A model generated the notes under the pieces. The model had not been told where the DNA came from and searched no databases. It worked only from the letters and a program-made list of their open reading frames with translations. Shown here in pieces: positions 25,997 to 35,284 of a stretch of 64,000 nucleotides of DNA. The DNA is from Symploca sp. SIO2E9 (GTDB taxonomy: Bacteria; Cyanobacteriota; Cyanobacteriia; Cyanobacteriales; Coleofasciculaceae). The DNA lies in NCBI GenBank assembly GCA_010692645.1, contig JAAHGS010000002.1, positions 1 through 64,000 of the forward strand, given 5' to 3'. The first letter of the stretch is position 1. The number at the start of each line of letters is the position of its first letter. A program made the position numbers and the translations under genes.

Positions 25997-26797
25997 TCAG
26001 GTACTGCGGCTAGGAATTGAACCCCGACGCCCTGTCATTTGAGACAATCGTAAAAACATCAGTAGATGTCGTAAATGTTCATCATCTGAGACTAAATCCA
26101 GATTCTCTAAAGCCCTATTGAGAGTATCTCCAGAGCGGTAGAGAGTGCGGAAAGCTTTTTTTAGTTTTCCTATCTGAGGAGAGGTCATACCAGCACGCTT
26201 GAGGCCAACCAAATTAAGCGATCGCACTCGTGCTGGATTACCTTCAACTAACATATAAGGGGGCACATCTCGGTCAATGCGACTCATACCGCCCACCATT
26301 GCTAAACACCCAATGTGTACAAATTGATGAATCCCCAACACCCCACCAATTACTGCTTTTGATTCAATTTGAACATGACCAGCTAAAGCCACTCCATTAG
26401 CAATCACAACCGAATTTCCAAGCACGCAATTGTGAGCCACATGGACGTAAGCCATAAGCAGATTATCATTACCAATTAGCGTTGCTTCACCAGCATCAGT
26501 GGCTCTGTTAATCGTGACATATTCGCGAATCCGATTATTATCCCCAATTTTTACCCAACTAGGGGCCCCCTTATACTTAAGGTCTTGGGGCTCCAAGCCA
26601 ATCACTGCCCCAGGAAAGATGTGATTATTGGCTCCGATTTCTGTTGGTCCTTCGATCACTACATGAGCGCCGATAGTTGTCTGTTGTCCAATCTTCACAT
26701 GATCCCCAATCACCGCGTAGGCCCCAATTTTAACTGTTGGGTGTAATTGAGCACCAGGGTGAATAACAGCAGTGGGATGAATCAATGTTGCTATCAT
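25997..26797 (-). CDS. lpxA: Acyl-ACP:UDP-N-acetylglucosamine O-acyltransferase
   Basis: 266 residues, the usual length. Left-handed beta-helix hexapeptide repeats run through residues 5-190 (IHPGAQLHPTVKIGAYAVIG, and so on), with the catalytic histidine region LLMAYVHVAHNCVLGN and the C-terminal helical part. First step of lipid A synthesis in the cytosol. Fourth of five in the order bamA-lpxC-fabZ-lpxA-lpxB, 222 bases after fabZ. The expected next gene lpxB is displaced. Confidence 0.95.
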   Translation of the reverse strand: MIATLIHPTAVIHPGAQLHPTVKIGAYAVIGDHVKIGQQTTIGAHVVIEGPTEIGANNHIFPGAVIGLEPQDLKYKGAPSWVKIGDNNRIREYVTINRATDAGEATLIGNDNLLMAYVHVAHNCVLGNSVVIANGVALAGHVQIESKAVIGGVLGIHQFVHIGCLAMVGGMSRIDRDVPPYMLVEGNPARVRSLNLVGLKRAGMTSPQIGKLKKAFRTLYRSGDTLNRALENLDLVSDDEHLRHLLMFLRLSQMTGRRGSIPSRST

Positions 26798-27019
26798 GAA
26801 ACTCTACAAGGTAGTGCGACCATACCTTTCTGCTCTCAACTTCAGATTAGGCAAGAAACCGGAGGGATGACTTTCAAGAGGCTTAGTTTTCTAAAGCTCT
26901 AGCCTGCTAGGTTAAAGATTAACTCAAACATGACCCAGCAGGAGTCCTCCGTGATACTGTTGATTAGACCTTAGGGTGAATGTGAGTAGTTGACTTGTAT
27001 CGCAAGCACAGTAATTGTG

Positions 27020-27532
27020 TCACTCTACCAGAGAAAACATCAGTTCACCTTCTGCTACTCGCTGACCATCAACTTCAGCTAGAGCTTGCATCTTACCAAA
27101 ACGACGGCGCTTGACTGACAACAGTTCCGTTTTCATTACTAATTGATCTCCAGGAACTACAGGACGACGAAAGCGCACTTTGTCAATACCTGCAAATACA
27201 AATAATCCCCCTGGACTATCTGGCAGTTGTATTAAGACAATACCTCCAACCTGAGCCATGGCTTCAACAATCATCACCCCAGGCATCATCGGACGTCCAG
27301 GGAAATGCCCCTGAAAATAGGGTTCATTGAAAGTGACATTCTTGATACCGACAGCTTGCTTCCCTGGCACATATTCGATAATGCGGTCAACTAATGCAAA
27401 AGGATATCGATGAGGTAGTAGTTTCTGAATATCTTCGAGGGTGAAAATAACTTTATTACATGGTTTGCCATCTGGCTGTTGGGCTGTTTTCGCAGAATCA
27501 TCGTGGCTGTTAAGGTCGGTTAGTATAGACAT
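27020..27532 (-). CDS. fabZ: (3R)-hydroxyacyl-ACP dehydratase
   Basis: 170 residues. The hot-dog fold dehydratase of fatty acid synthesis: [14 protein letters not shown] carries the catalytic histidine and [19 protein letters not shown] the central helix with the catalytic glutamate. The first 27 residues are a variable extension, as in other cyanobacterial FabZ. It lies between lpxC and lpxA, where it shares the hydroxyacyl-ACP pool with lipid A synthesis. Confidence 0.95.
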   Translation of the reverse strand: MSILTDLNSHDDSAKTAQQPDGKPCNKVIFTLEDIQKLLPHRYPFALVDRIIEYVPGKQAVGIKNVTFNEPYFQGHFPGRPMMPGVMIVEAMAQVGGIVLIQLPDSPGGLFVFAGIDKVRFRRPVVPGDQLVMKTELLSVKRRRFGKMQALAEVDGQRVAEGELMFSLVE

Positions 27533-27694
27533 AAGCTAGCTTGGGAAGGTTGCAGGTTGCAGATTATCATGTTGTGTGCTAATTTAACATCAAAGATGAT
27601 TAGCTGGAGGCTAGAATTTTTTTGGCGATCTATAGCCCTCTAGTAGCCTCGTGTCTTTACAGGGAGTAAGCTCTACAACTTTCTAAAACTCCAA

Positions 27695-28588
27695 CTATTT
27701 TGCTCCAGCTAACTGCTGTGCTAGTTGAATATGTAGATTGTGGCTGGCTTTGTAAGCTAGGAAGTGAGCTACAGGAAAAGCTCCTAATAAACTTAAATCC
27801 CCTACTAAATCTAAAAGTTTATGACGCACTGGTTCATTTGAGAATCTTAAGGGAGGATTAAGCCATCCTTGTCGATCACAAACCAAGGCATTTTCCAAGC
27901 TGCCGCCCTTAATCAAGCCGCGCTCACGTAAGTGGTTGATTTGCGAAGCTAATCCAAAAGTGCGAGCCGGAGCAATCGCCTCAGCAAAACTCTCCTGAGA
28001 AGGTTTCCAACTATACCATTGATTGCCAATCGCTGGTAAATCAAACTCAATCCCGTAGGTAAAACGAATTGTCGGTGCTGGCAGTGCCGCCACAAAGCTA
28101 TCACCTTTATACACCCAAACTGCTTTGGGTAATACTAAAGAAGAGGAACGGAGACAGGGATTAGGGTGAAGAGCCTCTCCCCTGTTCTTGAGTTTACCCT
28201 CCCTCTCTGGTTCGATAACGACAACACCAACCTCACTAATTGCCTCAACCCAAAGCTTGGCAGAACCATCTAACAGTGGTATTTCCGGACCATCAATCTC
28301 AATCCGAGCATGATCAACACCACAGCATGCCAGTGCTGCTAACAGATGTTCTACCGTCCGTACCCGTGCTTCTGGCAACTGTGTTGATGAGCCAAGCTCT
28401 GTAGAAAGGGTCGTCTCAGATACAGTATCTACTACTGCCGGAATAACTGGAGCCCCAGCCAGGTCAAGGCGTACAAAATAGCGTCCCTCCCCTAGTGCTG
28501 CTGGCATTACCCGCACCTTTGTCAACATGCCACTGTGGAGTCCGACGCCGGAACGTTCAAAAGTACCTCCCAAGGTATATTGAGTCAT
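27695..28588 (-). CDS. lpxC: UDP-3-O-acyl-N-acetylglucosamine deacetylase, with an in-frame insertion
   Basis: About 297 residues. Committed step of lipid A synthesis; zinc amidase. Motifs: [34 protein letters not shown] (zinc histidine), [13 protein letters not shown], and [18 protein letters not shown] (zinc HKxxD). ATG 28588 follows the bamA stop by 7 bases and has GAGGAAG in the overlap region, so the longer frame to 28654 is rejected. Between VVVIEPE and SLVLPKAVW about 20 residues ([19 protein letters not shown]) look foreign to the family and are encoded by a repeat-like stretch at 28141-28215. Confidence 0.92.
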   Translation of the reverse strand: MTQYTLGGTFERSGVGLHSGMLTKVRVMPAALGEGRYFVRLDLAGAPVIPAVVDTVSETTLSTELGSSTQLPEARVRTVEHLLAALACCGVDHARIEIDGPEIPLLDGSAKLWVEAISEVGVVVIEPEREGKLKNRGEALHPNPCLRSSSLVLPKAVWVYKGDSFVAALPAPTIRFTYGIEFDLPAIGNQWYSWKPSQESFAEAIAPARTFGLASQINHLRERGLIKGGSLENALVCDRQGWLNPPLRFSNEPVRHKLLDLVGDLSLLGAFPVAHFLAYKASHNLHIQLAQQLAGAK

Positions 28589-28595
28589 TACTTCC

Positions 28596-30986
28596 TCAGA
28601 ATCTTTCTCCAATACCAAAGTGAAGGCGGTTTTCTCCTTGGTCATTCCAACCAAAATCTACGCGAATTGGACCGAGTGGGGACTGCACACGAACACCGAC
28701 ACCATATCCCAAGCCATCCCCTGGTTTATCCCGTACAACCGCTGGTTCACCAGGTACATCGTCACCTGTGCCCAAGTCCGTGGCATAGTCAATAAACAGA
28801 GCACCGCCAACAATTGAGAAAATGGGGAAGCGATATTCAGCAGTTGCCTGAATAAAGCTGCGTCCTGCACCCACTTCTCCCTCCTCGTATCCTCGCACCG
28901 AGTTACTGCCTCCGAGGGAAAAGGCTTCATAGGGGGGCAAATCTCCGATTACAGTTCCCCCTTGAATATTAAAAGCTAGGGTCTGAGTACCTGGACCTTC
29001 TTCCTCAACAAAGTTAGTAAATTTAACTGGGATGTAGTAACTGTAGTTACCTCGCAGGCGACTTAAGAGAATGTTGCCTTTGCCGATGGGAATAGATTGC
29101 TCAACACCAAAACTTACTCGGGAACCGCTAGTTGGCTTGAGGGCATTATTGCGTCGGTCTCGCACTGCACCTAGCTGCAAGGTGAACAGGTCATCTCTGC
29201 CATCTCCACTGAAGCTGAGGTCGTTACCTTCTTCATCTTCAGCTTCAATGTCGCCATCAGCATCGGTGATGGCAACCCGCTGATACTGCAATCTTGCTGA
29301 AGCTGTCCATTCCGATCTTCTAAACGGGTCTCTCGACAAAGGACGGGTAAAGTTAACGCCACCCCCTGTGCGCACGACGCGAGGGCGATCGCCATTATCC
29401 AGTTCAACTTCATCTTCTCCACCATCAAAGATCAGCGAGATTGAACGGCGTCGGAAGGCATTAACAGTATAGGAGGTGCGGTAGGGGTCTCCAGCAATCC
29501 AGGGGTCCCTGAAGTTAACATCAAACAACAATGCCCGGACTCCTGCCTGAAATTCTGCCCCTAAAGTCTGGTTATTGCCCCCTAAGTTTTGCTCTTGATA
29601 ACTAACTGAGCCAAATAAACCACTGGCAGAACTAACACCAGCACCAGCAGCGAGGGAGCCAGAGCTTCTCTCAATCACTTCTACAACCATGATCACCTGC
29701 GTCGGATTGCTACCGGGGGTAAACGAAAGCCGGACATCCTCGAAAAGCCCTAAACCAAAGACGCGGCGTAAATCTCTTTCTGCTGTTTGCCTACGAAAGA
29801 CATCACCTTGTTGGAGTTGAATCTCCCGCGTAATAATAAAGGGGCGAGTGCGCCCTCCCACTGACTCTTCCTGATCAGTTACTATCGGTAGTTCATTGCC
29901 TTCTTCATCGAGAATTGGTTCTCCATCTTCATCGAGGAAACGCACGGCAATGTCTTCAATTACCCCTTCTGCAATCACCAAAGTGACTATTCCATCTTCA
30001 TTGATTTGTGTAGAGGTATCAATTACTTGAGCTAATTCATAACCTTTATCTCGATACCAATCGTTAATTTGTTTGATGCTTTCTTGGAGTTGGCGAAGGT
30101 TGAGAATATCACCATACTGTTCACTGAAGATACGATCTACTTCTTCTTTAGGCAGTGCACGTTCGCTGATACCTTCTGGTCTAGTATCGATCACAACCTC
30201 GCGCAGTACTGGGTTAGCCTCCACAATAAAGGTAATGCGGACACCCAAGGGAGTATCTTCTGGTTCAACATTGACGCTGGAGAAGAAACCCGTAGCGAAA
30301 ACAGCATTAACATCCTCCTGCAATTGAGAACGGGTTGTCGCTCGTCCCGGTTGGGTGACAATCGCCTGATAAACTTGCTGTGTGAGTCGCTCTTGAAATT
30401 CTGAGGTGGCACCTTCAACCTCTACATCGACTTCTGCCACTAACACTCGCTTTTCTGGATCTGGAGTTGGCGTCTGTGCTGGAGGTATCTCTGTTGGAGG
30501 TATCTCTGTTGGAGGTGTCTCGGTGGGAGGAGCTTGTGCTCTAAGTGAGGTTACGGTTTCCGAAATATCCTGTTGAGCCTGGGAAGGTATCCCTAGAGTC
30601 AAATCCTGCACTTGCCCATAAACCCCATTACTCCAGCCGACAACTGGAAGTGTTGATTTGGGATCTAGAGAGTAAATATTCCCTGACTCTGGCGTCTGAA
30701 CAAAGAACTCTGGTACCGAGATGGCTTTAACATTGCCTAGGGTTATTTCCTGTTGATAATCTGACTCTACCGCTAGCGGTAAAGTCATTTGGCTCTGAGC
30801 AATTGTACTATTGACCAAGTAGTCACGATTGTTAAGGCTGCTGGAATTACCCTCAGCAGCTGCTGGCGCAGACTGAGTTGTTTGCCCACTGCTAGGCTTT
30901 GATAAGCCGATACTGGCGGTTGCGGCGATAATTACCGCTAACAAGCTAGATACGCGCATTTCTTTGAGGTTTTTTGCCACTTCCAC
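28596..30986 (-). CDS. bamA: Outer membrane assembly factor BamA/Omp85
   Basis: About 796 residues. Signal peptide near [20 protein letters not shown] (ATG 30959 is an alternative start to GTG 30986). A Pro/Thr-rich linker with [16 protein letters not shown] follows, then POTRA domains from about residue 185 ([42 protein letters not shown]), and a C-terminal beta-barrel ending in a terminal Phe (HFGIGERF). It inserts beta-barrel proteins in the outer membrane. The [10 protein letters not shown] lid-loop motif near residue 690 is intact. Second gene of the purC-led operon. Confidence 0.95.
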   Translation of the reverse strand: MEVAKNLKEMRVSSLLAVIIAATASIGLSKPSSGQTTQSAPAAAEGNSSSLNNRDYLVNSTIAQSQMTLPLAVESDYQQEITLGNVKAISVPEFFVQTPESGNIYSLDPKSTLPVVGWSNGVYGQVQDLTLGIPSQAQQDISETVTSLRAQAPPTETPPTEIPPTEIPPAQTPTPDPEKRVLVAEVDVEVEGATSEFQERLTQQVYQAIVTQPGRATTRSQLQEDVNAVFATGFFSSVNVEPEDTPLGVRITFIVEANPVLREVVIDTRPEGISERALPKEEVDRIFSEQYGDILNLRQLQESIKQINDWYRDKGYELAQVIDTSTQINEDGIVTLVIAEGVIEDIAVRFLDEDGEPILDEEGNELPIVTDQEESVGGRTRPFIITREIQLQQGDVFRRQTAERDLRRVFGLGLFEDVRLSFTPGSNPTQVIMVVEVIERSSGSLAAGAGVSSASGLFGSVSYQEQNLGGNNQTLGAEFQAGVRALLFDVNFRDPWIAGDPYRTSYTVNAFRRRSISLIFDGGEDEVELDNGDRPRVVRTGGGVNFTRPLSRDPFRRSEWTASARLQYQRVAITDADGDIEAEDEEGNDLSFSGDGRDDLFTLQLGAVRDRRNNALKPTSGSRVSFGVEQSIPIGKGNILLSRLRGNYSYYIPVKFTNFVEEEGPGTQTLAFNIQGGTVIGDLPPYEAFSLGGSNSVRGYEEGEVGAGRSFIQATAEYRFPIFSIVGGALFIDYATDLGTGDDVPGEPAVVRDKPGDGLGYGVGVRVQSPLGPIRVDFGWNDQGENRLHFGIGERF

Positions 30987-31023
30987 ACACCATTTTTATT
31001 GCTAGTTAGCAATTGAGTTGTTA

Positions 31024-31770
31024 TTAATTGTCCTTCTCTGGCTCTTGTTTAAGAGCCACTATTCGTTCTAAAACTTGTTTATAGGCATCTTCCACCTTTC
31101 CTAAGTCGTGACGAAACCTGTCTTTATCCATGACTCGTCCTTGGGGATCTGTCTCGGTTTGGTTCCAGAGGCGACAGGTATCTGGGCTGATTTCATCGGC
31201 TAATATTAACTCTTGGCTGGGAGTAAGACCAAATTCTAGCTTGAAGTCTACCAGGGTAATGCTGCACTGATTGAAAAAAACTTTGAGAATCTGATTAATT
31301 TCCAGAGCCTGTTGATTGAGTTCGTCAAGCTGTTCAGGCGTTGCTAATTCTAGCAGTAACAAGCGATCACGCGTCAACAGTGGATCCCCCAAAGCGTCGT
31401 TCTTAAAATAAAATTCCACCAATGGTCTTGGCAATACCGTACCCATCGGCAATCCAGTCTGTTGACAGAGACTGCCGGCTGCAATGTTCCTGACTACCAC
31501 TTCTAAGGGTAAAATCTGAGTGCGCCTGATCAACATTTGGTTGGCAGCTGGTTGCTCAATAAAGTGGGTGGTAATTCCTTCTGCTTCCAGCAATCTGAAC
31601 AATTCAGTTGCGATCGCACAGTTGATCTCGCCCTTACCAATAATTTGACCTCGCTTTTGGGCGTTGAAGGCAGTGGCATCATCTTTGAAGTGAGCCAGCA
31701 ACATTGATGGTTCATCAGTTGTATAGAGAATCTTAGCTTTGCCTTCGTATAGTTTTTGAGGTGACGACAT
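31024..31770 (-). CDS. purC: Phosphoribosylaminoimidazole-succinocarboxamide synthase
   Basis: 248 residues, standard length. SAICAR synthase of purine synthesis: KLYEGKAKILYTTD at the N-terminus, VVRNIAAGSL, and LVDFKLEFGLTP, ...LADEISPDTCRLW active-site segments. AGGAAATTGTAATT precedes ATG 31770. It leads the minus-strand purC-bamA-lpx operon; 38 bases separate it from bamA. Confidence 0.95.
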   Translation of the reverse strand: MSSPQKLYEGKAKILYTTDEPSMLLAHFKDDATAFNAQKRGQIIGKGEINCAIATELFRLLEAEGITTHFIEQPAANQMLIRRTQILPLEVVVRNIAAGSLCQQTGLPMGTVLPRPLVEFYFKNDALGDPLLTRDRLLLLELATPEQLDELNQQALEINQILKVFFNQCSITLVDFKLEFGLTPSQELILADEISPDTCRLWNQTETDPQGRVMDKDRFRHDLGKVEDAYKQVLERIVALKQEPEKDN

Positions 31771-32147
31771 AATTACAATTTCCTGGAGTATCTTAATTGA
31801 GAAGAACCAGCAACGCTAGGTGTTATGATTAGAATAAATGCATTTGAAGATATTATTAATTAATGTGATATTTATGCTAAATATCATTTATAATTCTAAT
31901 CTTTGTCCAACTGTAACCAGGATGAGCTTCTCAAGGAAGTGAGGAAGTAGCTCATCTGCATTTTTGCTTTGATTGTGCATTTTTAAGCTGACAACTGAAA
32001 TTCCTCCAAGAGCTATTGACAACCTCCTTTTTAGGTTTAAATCTAATTATTTTAAGCTGCAATTGTCGCGTTTTTGAAAATTTCTGGGAAGAATAGGAAT
32101 GAACCTTGAAACAAAATTGCTAAGTCAACTAAGATCAGGAGTTAGCT
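31771..32147. other. Divergent promoter region between purC and the DUF7219 gene
   Basis: AT-rich, with an interrupted dyad around 31870-31890 (GATATTTATGCTAAATATC). It must carry promoters for both directions, but I cannot fix them. No gene seen. Confidence 0.5.
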
Positions 32148-32411
32148 ATGTTAGATGGAGAAGATAAAGAAGATTTTTTGTATCCTCACAGCCGATATTA
32201 CGGTCAGGTCAAGCCGGAGAATTTGGTTTTTAACGCTAATCTACAGGAATTTGCGCAACTGGTAAGCTATATTTGCAATCTTGAGACTAGTGGTAAGATT
32301 CCCCCACAAGATGCCTACAACCAAATTAAAGCACTCTGGAAAGCCCTTAAATCTTCCAAAGAAGAATTAGGGATTGGTAAAGAGCCTTTCCAAGGTAATG
32401 CAGAAAATTAA
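32148..32411 (+). CDS. DUF7219-type small cyanobacterial protein
   Basis: 87 residues, soluble, helical: DFLYPHSRYYGQVKPENLVF, LQEFAQLVSYICNLETSGKI, DAYNQIKALWKALKSSKEEL. Conserved in cyanobacteria as I recall, without known function. AGGAG sits seven bases before ATG 32148. It stands alone and is followed by a hairpin. Confidence 0.75.
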   Translation: MLDGEDKEDFLYPHSRYYGQVKPENLVFNANLQEFAQLVSYICNLETSGKIPPQDAYNQIKALWKALKSSKEELGIGKEPFQGNAEN

Positions 32412-32426
32412 AACAACTGAAATCCA

Positions 32427-32458
32427 CCAAGCGCTCACCCTTAAGGTAAAGCGCTTGG
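32427..32458 (+). terminator. Hairpin after the DUF7219 gene
   Basis: CCAAGCGCT pairs with AGCGCTTGG (9 bp, 14-base loop) 16 bases past the stop. No T-run follows, so termination is a guess. Confidence 0.45.
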
Positions 32459-32550
32459 CTTGCCAACCTCAGCTCACGGAATTTTCTGTTTTGAGAACTC
32501 CCTGCTTTGAAAAACGGTGATTCCAATAAGTACCTGGGCAAAATTAATTG

Positions 32551-32621
32551 TATAGCATTCGCCACAGCTGTTAGGACATTTCCTTGTTACCTGTTGTTCT
32601 CTGTTCCCTGTTCCCTGTTGC
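32551..32621. repeat. TATAGCA/TTAGGACA element, left arm plus heptamers
   Basis: The left arm at 32551-32578 is almost identical to that at 19961-19988 and is followed by decayed TTCCCTG heptamers. The right arm is not found. Confidence 0.65.
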
Positions 32622-32668
32622 CAACTTGATTCCCTTCAGCAGCAATACTTTCGCATCAATCAAGAAAT

Positions 32669-34795
32669 CTAATCTAAACGACGCAATACCACCACTGAGC
32701 GCTCTGTAACTGGCACCGTTTTATAATCCGTATACACACTCCCCTCTTCAATAAAGTGAGGTTCCTTGGTATCAATTACCACAGCCCAATTTCTATCCCT
32801 AAGTCCGACGGGCAAGACAAACTCAATCATTTCATGGTGGGAATTAAAGAACAACAAAAAACTATCATCCATAATCCTTTCGGCTTGGGGACCACGCTTA
32901 GCGATTGCTTCTCCATTCAAGAAGATACCAATTGCTTTGCCTAAACCATCGTTCCACTGCTCCTCTGTCATCTCGCCACCATCGGGATTAAACCAGCCAA
33001 TATCAGTAACGCCCCAACCATGGATGGCTTGACCTTGAAACCACTTGCGTCGGCGAAATACTGGATGCTGGCGGCGGAGATAAATCAGCTGGCGGGTAAA
33101 GTCTAAAAGTTCTGCATTTTCCTCTGGCAAATCCCAATTGAACCAGGAAATTTCATTGTCTTGACAGTAGGGATTATTGTTACCATGCTGTGAGCGTCCC
33201 ATTTCGTCACCTCCCAAAAGCATAGGTACGCCCTGAGAGAGCATCAGAGTTACTAGGAAATTCCGCCTTTGTCGCTCCCGCAACTTGAGGATTTCTAGGT
33301 TATCGGTGGCTCCTTCAACTCCGCAATTCCAAGAACGGTTATAGCTTTCTCCATCCCGGTTGTCTTCTCCGTTAGCCTGATTATGTTTATCGTTGTAGCT
33401 AACGAGGTCATTGAGAGGAAAACCATCATGGGCAGTAATGAAATTGATACTAGCACTAGGTCGCCGCCCATTGGACTCATATAGATCAGAACTGCCAGTG
33501 AAGCGATAGCCAAATTCAGCCAGGCTGCTTTCTTCACCGCGCCAGAAATCGCGCACAGTATCGCGATACTTGCCATTCCACTCAGACCATAACAGCGGGA
33601 ATTTACCGACGTGATAGCCGCCTTCTCCTACATCCCAGGGTTCAGCAATCAGCTTGACATTAGAAAGTACAGGGTCTTGGTGGATGATATCAAAGAAAGC
33701 AGCCAGACTATCAACCTCATACAATTCTCGGGCAAGAGCCGATGCCAGATCAAAGCGGAAACCATCGACATGCATCTCTAAAACCCAATAGCGCAAGCTA
33801 TCCATGATTAACTTTAGAACCTGGGGATGGCGAACGTTGAGGGAATTGCCGCAACCAGTAAAATCCATGTAGTAGCGGGGTTCATCTTCTAGCAAGCGGT
33901 AGTAGGTGGCATTGTCAATGCCTCTGAGGGACAGAGTTGGACCTAAGTGATTGCCTTCTCCGGTGTGGTTGTAGACGACATCGAGAATTACCTCAATCCC
34001 CGCATTATGCAGGGTTTTTACCATCTGCTTAAATTCAGTTACTTGCTGTCCTGGAGTTTTGTCGGAACTATAGATCCAGTGGGGGGTAAAGTAGTTGATC
34101 GAATCGTAGCCCCAGTAATTTTTTAATTTCTGTTTAACCAGATGCCCAGGAAACGAGAAATATTGATGAACAGGTAACAGTTCAATCGCTGTAATGCCTA
34201 GAGACTGGAGATGGGCAATTGCTGCTGGATGCGCTAACCCCGCATAAGTTCCGCGCAGCTCTACTGGAATATCCGGGTTGAGTTTAGTAAAGCCCTTGAC
34301 GTGAGTTTCGTAGATAATTGTTTCATGCGCTGGTGTCTGTAAAAGTTGGTCATCCTCCCAATCAAAGGAATCATCAATAACTACAGCCTTGGGAATCAAC
34401 TTAGAGTCTTCTAAGTGGGACCAACTGAGGTCTTCTTCTGGATGATGCCATGCATACCCAAAGATTTCTGGACCATAGCTGATATCGCCATCAAGAGCTT
34501 TGGCATAGGGGTCAATCAGGAGTTTAGTCGGGTTGAAGCGGTGTCCCTCAGAGGGGTCATAGGGTCCGTGAACTCGGAAACCATAACGTTGACCAGGTGC
34601 AACCCCTGGTACATAGCCATGCCAAACGAAGTTATCAACTTCACTCAAAGCTAGGCGTACCTCATGATCATCTTTGTCAAATAAACAGAGTTCTACACCT
34701 GTGGCGTTTTCTGAAAACAAAGCAAAATTGGTACCTTTGCCATCAAATGTTGCTCCCAGGGGATAGGGTTTGCCGGGCCAGAGTGCTACGTACAT
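32669..34795 (-). CDS. glgX: Glycogen debranching enzyme
   Basis: 708 residues, standard length for GlgX. It has an N-terminal CBM48 domain (PLGATFDGKGTNFALFSENA) and a GH13 barrel with DVVYNHTGEGN, VDGFRFDLASAL (nucleophile Asp), KLIAEPWD (acid Glu) and ITAHDGFPLNDLV. It cleaves alpha-1,6 branches in glycogen. ATG 34795 has CAGG close upstream. Monocistronic. Confidence 0.95.
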   Translation of the reverse strand: MYVALWPGKPYPLGATFDGKGTNFALFSENATGVELCLFDKDDHEVRLALSEVDNFVWHGYVPGVAPGQRYGFRVHGPYDPSEGHRFNPTKLLIDPYAKALDGDISYGPEIFGYAWHHPEEDLSWSHLEDSKLIPKAVVIDDSFDWEDDQLLQTPAHETIIYETHVKGFTKLNPDIPVELRGTYAGLAHPAAIAHLQSLGITAIELLPVHQYFSFPGHLVKQKLKNYWGYDSINYFTPHWIYSSDKTPGQQVTEFKQMVKTLHNAGIEVILDVVYNHTGEGNHLGPTLSLRGIDNATYYRLLEDEPRYYMDFTGCGNSLNVRHPQVLKLIMDSLRYWVLEMHVDGFRFDLASALARELYEVDSLAAFFDIIHQDPVLSNVKLIAEPWDVGEGGYHVGKFPLLWSEWNGKYRDTVRDFWRGEESSLAEFGYRFTGSSDLYESNGRRPSASINFITAHDGFPLNDLVSYNDKHNQANGEDNRDGESYNRSWNCGVEGATDNLEILKLRERQRRNFLVTLMLSQGVPMLLGGDEMGRSQHGNNNPYCQDNEISWFNWDLPEENAELLDFTRQLIYLRRQHPVFRRRKWFQGQAIHGWGVTDIGWFNPDGGEMTEEQWNDGLGKAIGIFLNGEAIAKRGPQAERIMDDSFLLFFNSHHEMIEFVLPVGLRDRNWAVVIDTKEPHFIEEGSVYTDYKTVPVTERSVVVLRRLD

Positions 34796-34904
34796 ACCTG
34801 AAACTCACGTAAAGACCAACTAGTTAGACGGAATCAACTCAGTAGCGAAAATTCCGCGCTGAATTTGGGCATTGCGTATTCCTCGATAGATAGTATCACA
34901 AAGT

Positions 34905-34938
34905 TTGACCTCTCCTCACGTTAAAAGAACGAGGATTC
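34905..34938 (-). repeat. Solo right-end hairpin of an IS200/IS605-type element
   Basis: On the minus strand it reads GAATCCTCG, a loop, then GAGGAGAGGTCAA. It is nearly the same as the module at 37175-37207. No tnpB attached. Confidence 0.5.
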
Positions 34939-35284
34939 AAGTGGTTGTTACGGAGCGCATTAAAATCAAGCTCCTCCACGAGAGTTTCCCAGATTTTTTC
35001 TGGTAGGCACGGTCAAAGATGCCCTACAGACCTTGGTCAAGCTTACGCCCAACTGTATCTCTACTTTTCGATATCTACCCCAGTCGTTGTCAATTGAAAA
35101 TCTTCCTAGCTGTCGGGTTTTTCACCAACTTTGACTAGAAATGAAACTGAGACTAGTTAAATCGATGGGGTAATTATACACCAAAACTAGTGTGATTTAT
35201 CACCAGGATAAATCGGAGAGTCTCGCTCTACCGCCATTGGTTAAAACCAATGGCTAACTCTCGCTCGAAGTTATTTTTGGGTTT
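34939..35284. other. Intergenic region with a perfect stem
   Basis: CCATTGGTTAAAACCAATGG near 35232-35251 is a perfect short hairpin between two copies of a CTCGCTC motif, downstream of the minus-strand gene that ends at 35285, so it may help end that transcript. No gene seen. Confidence 0.45.
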
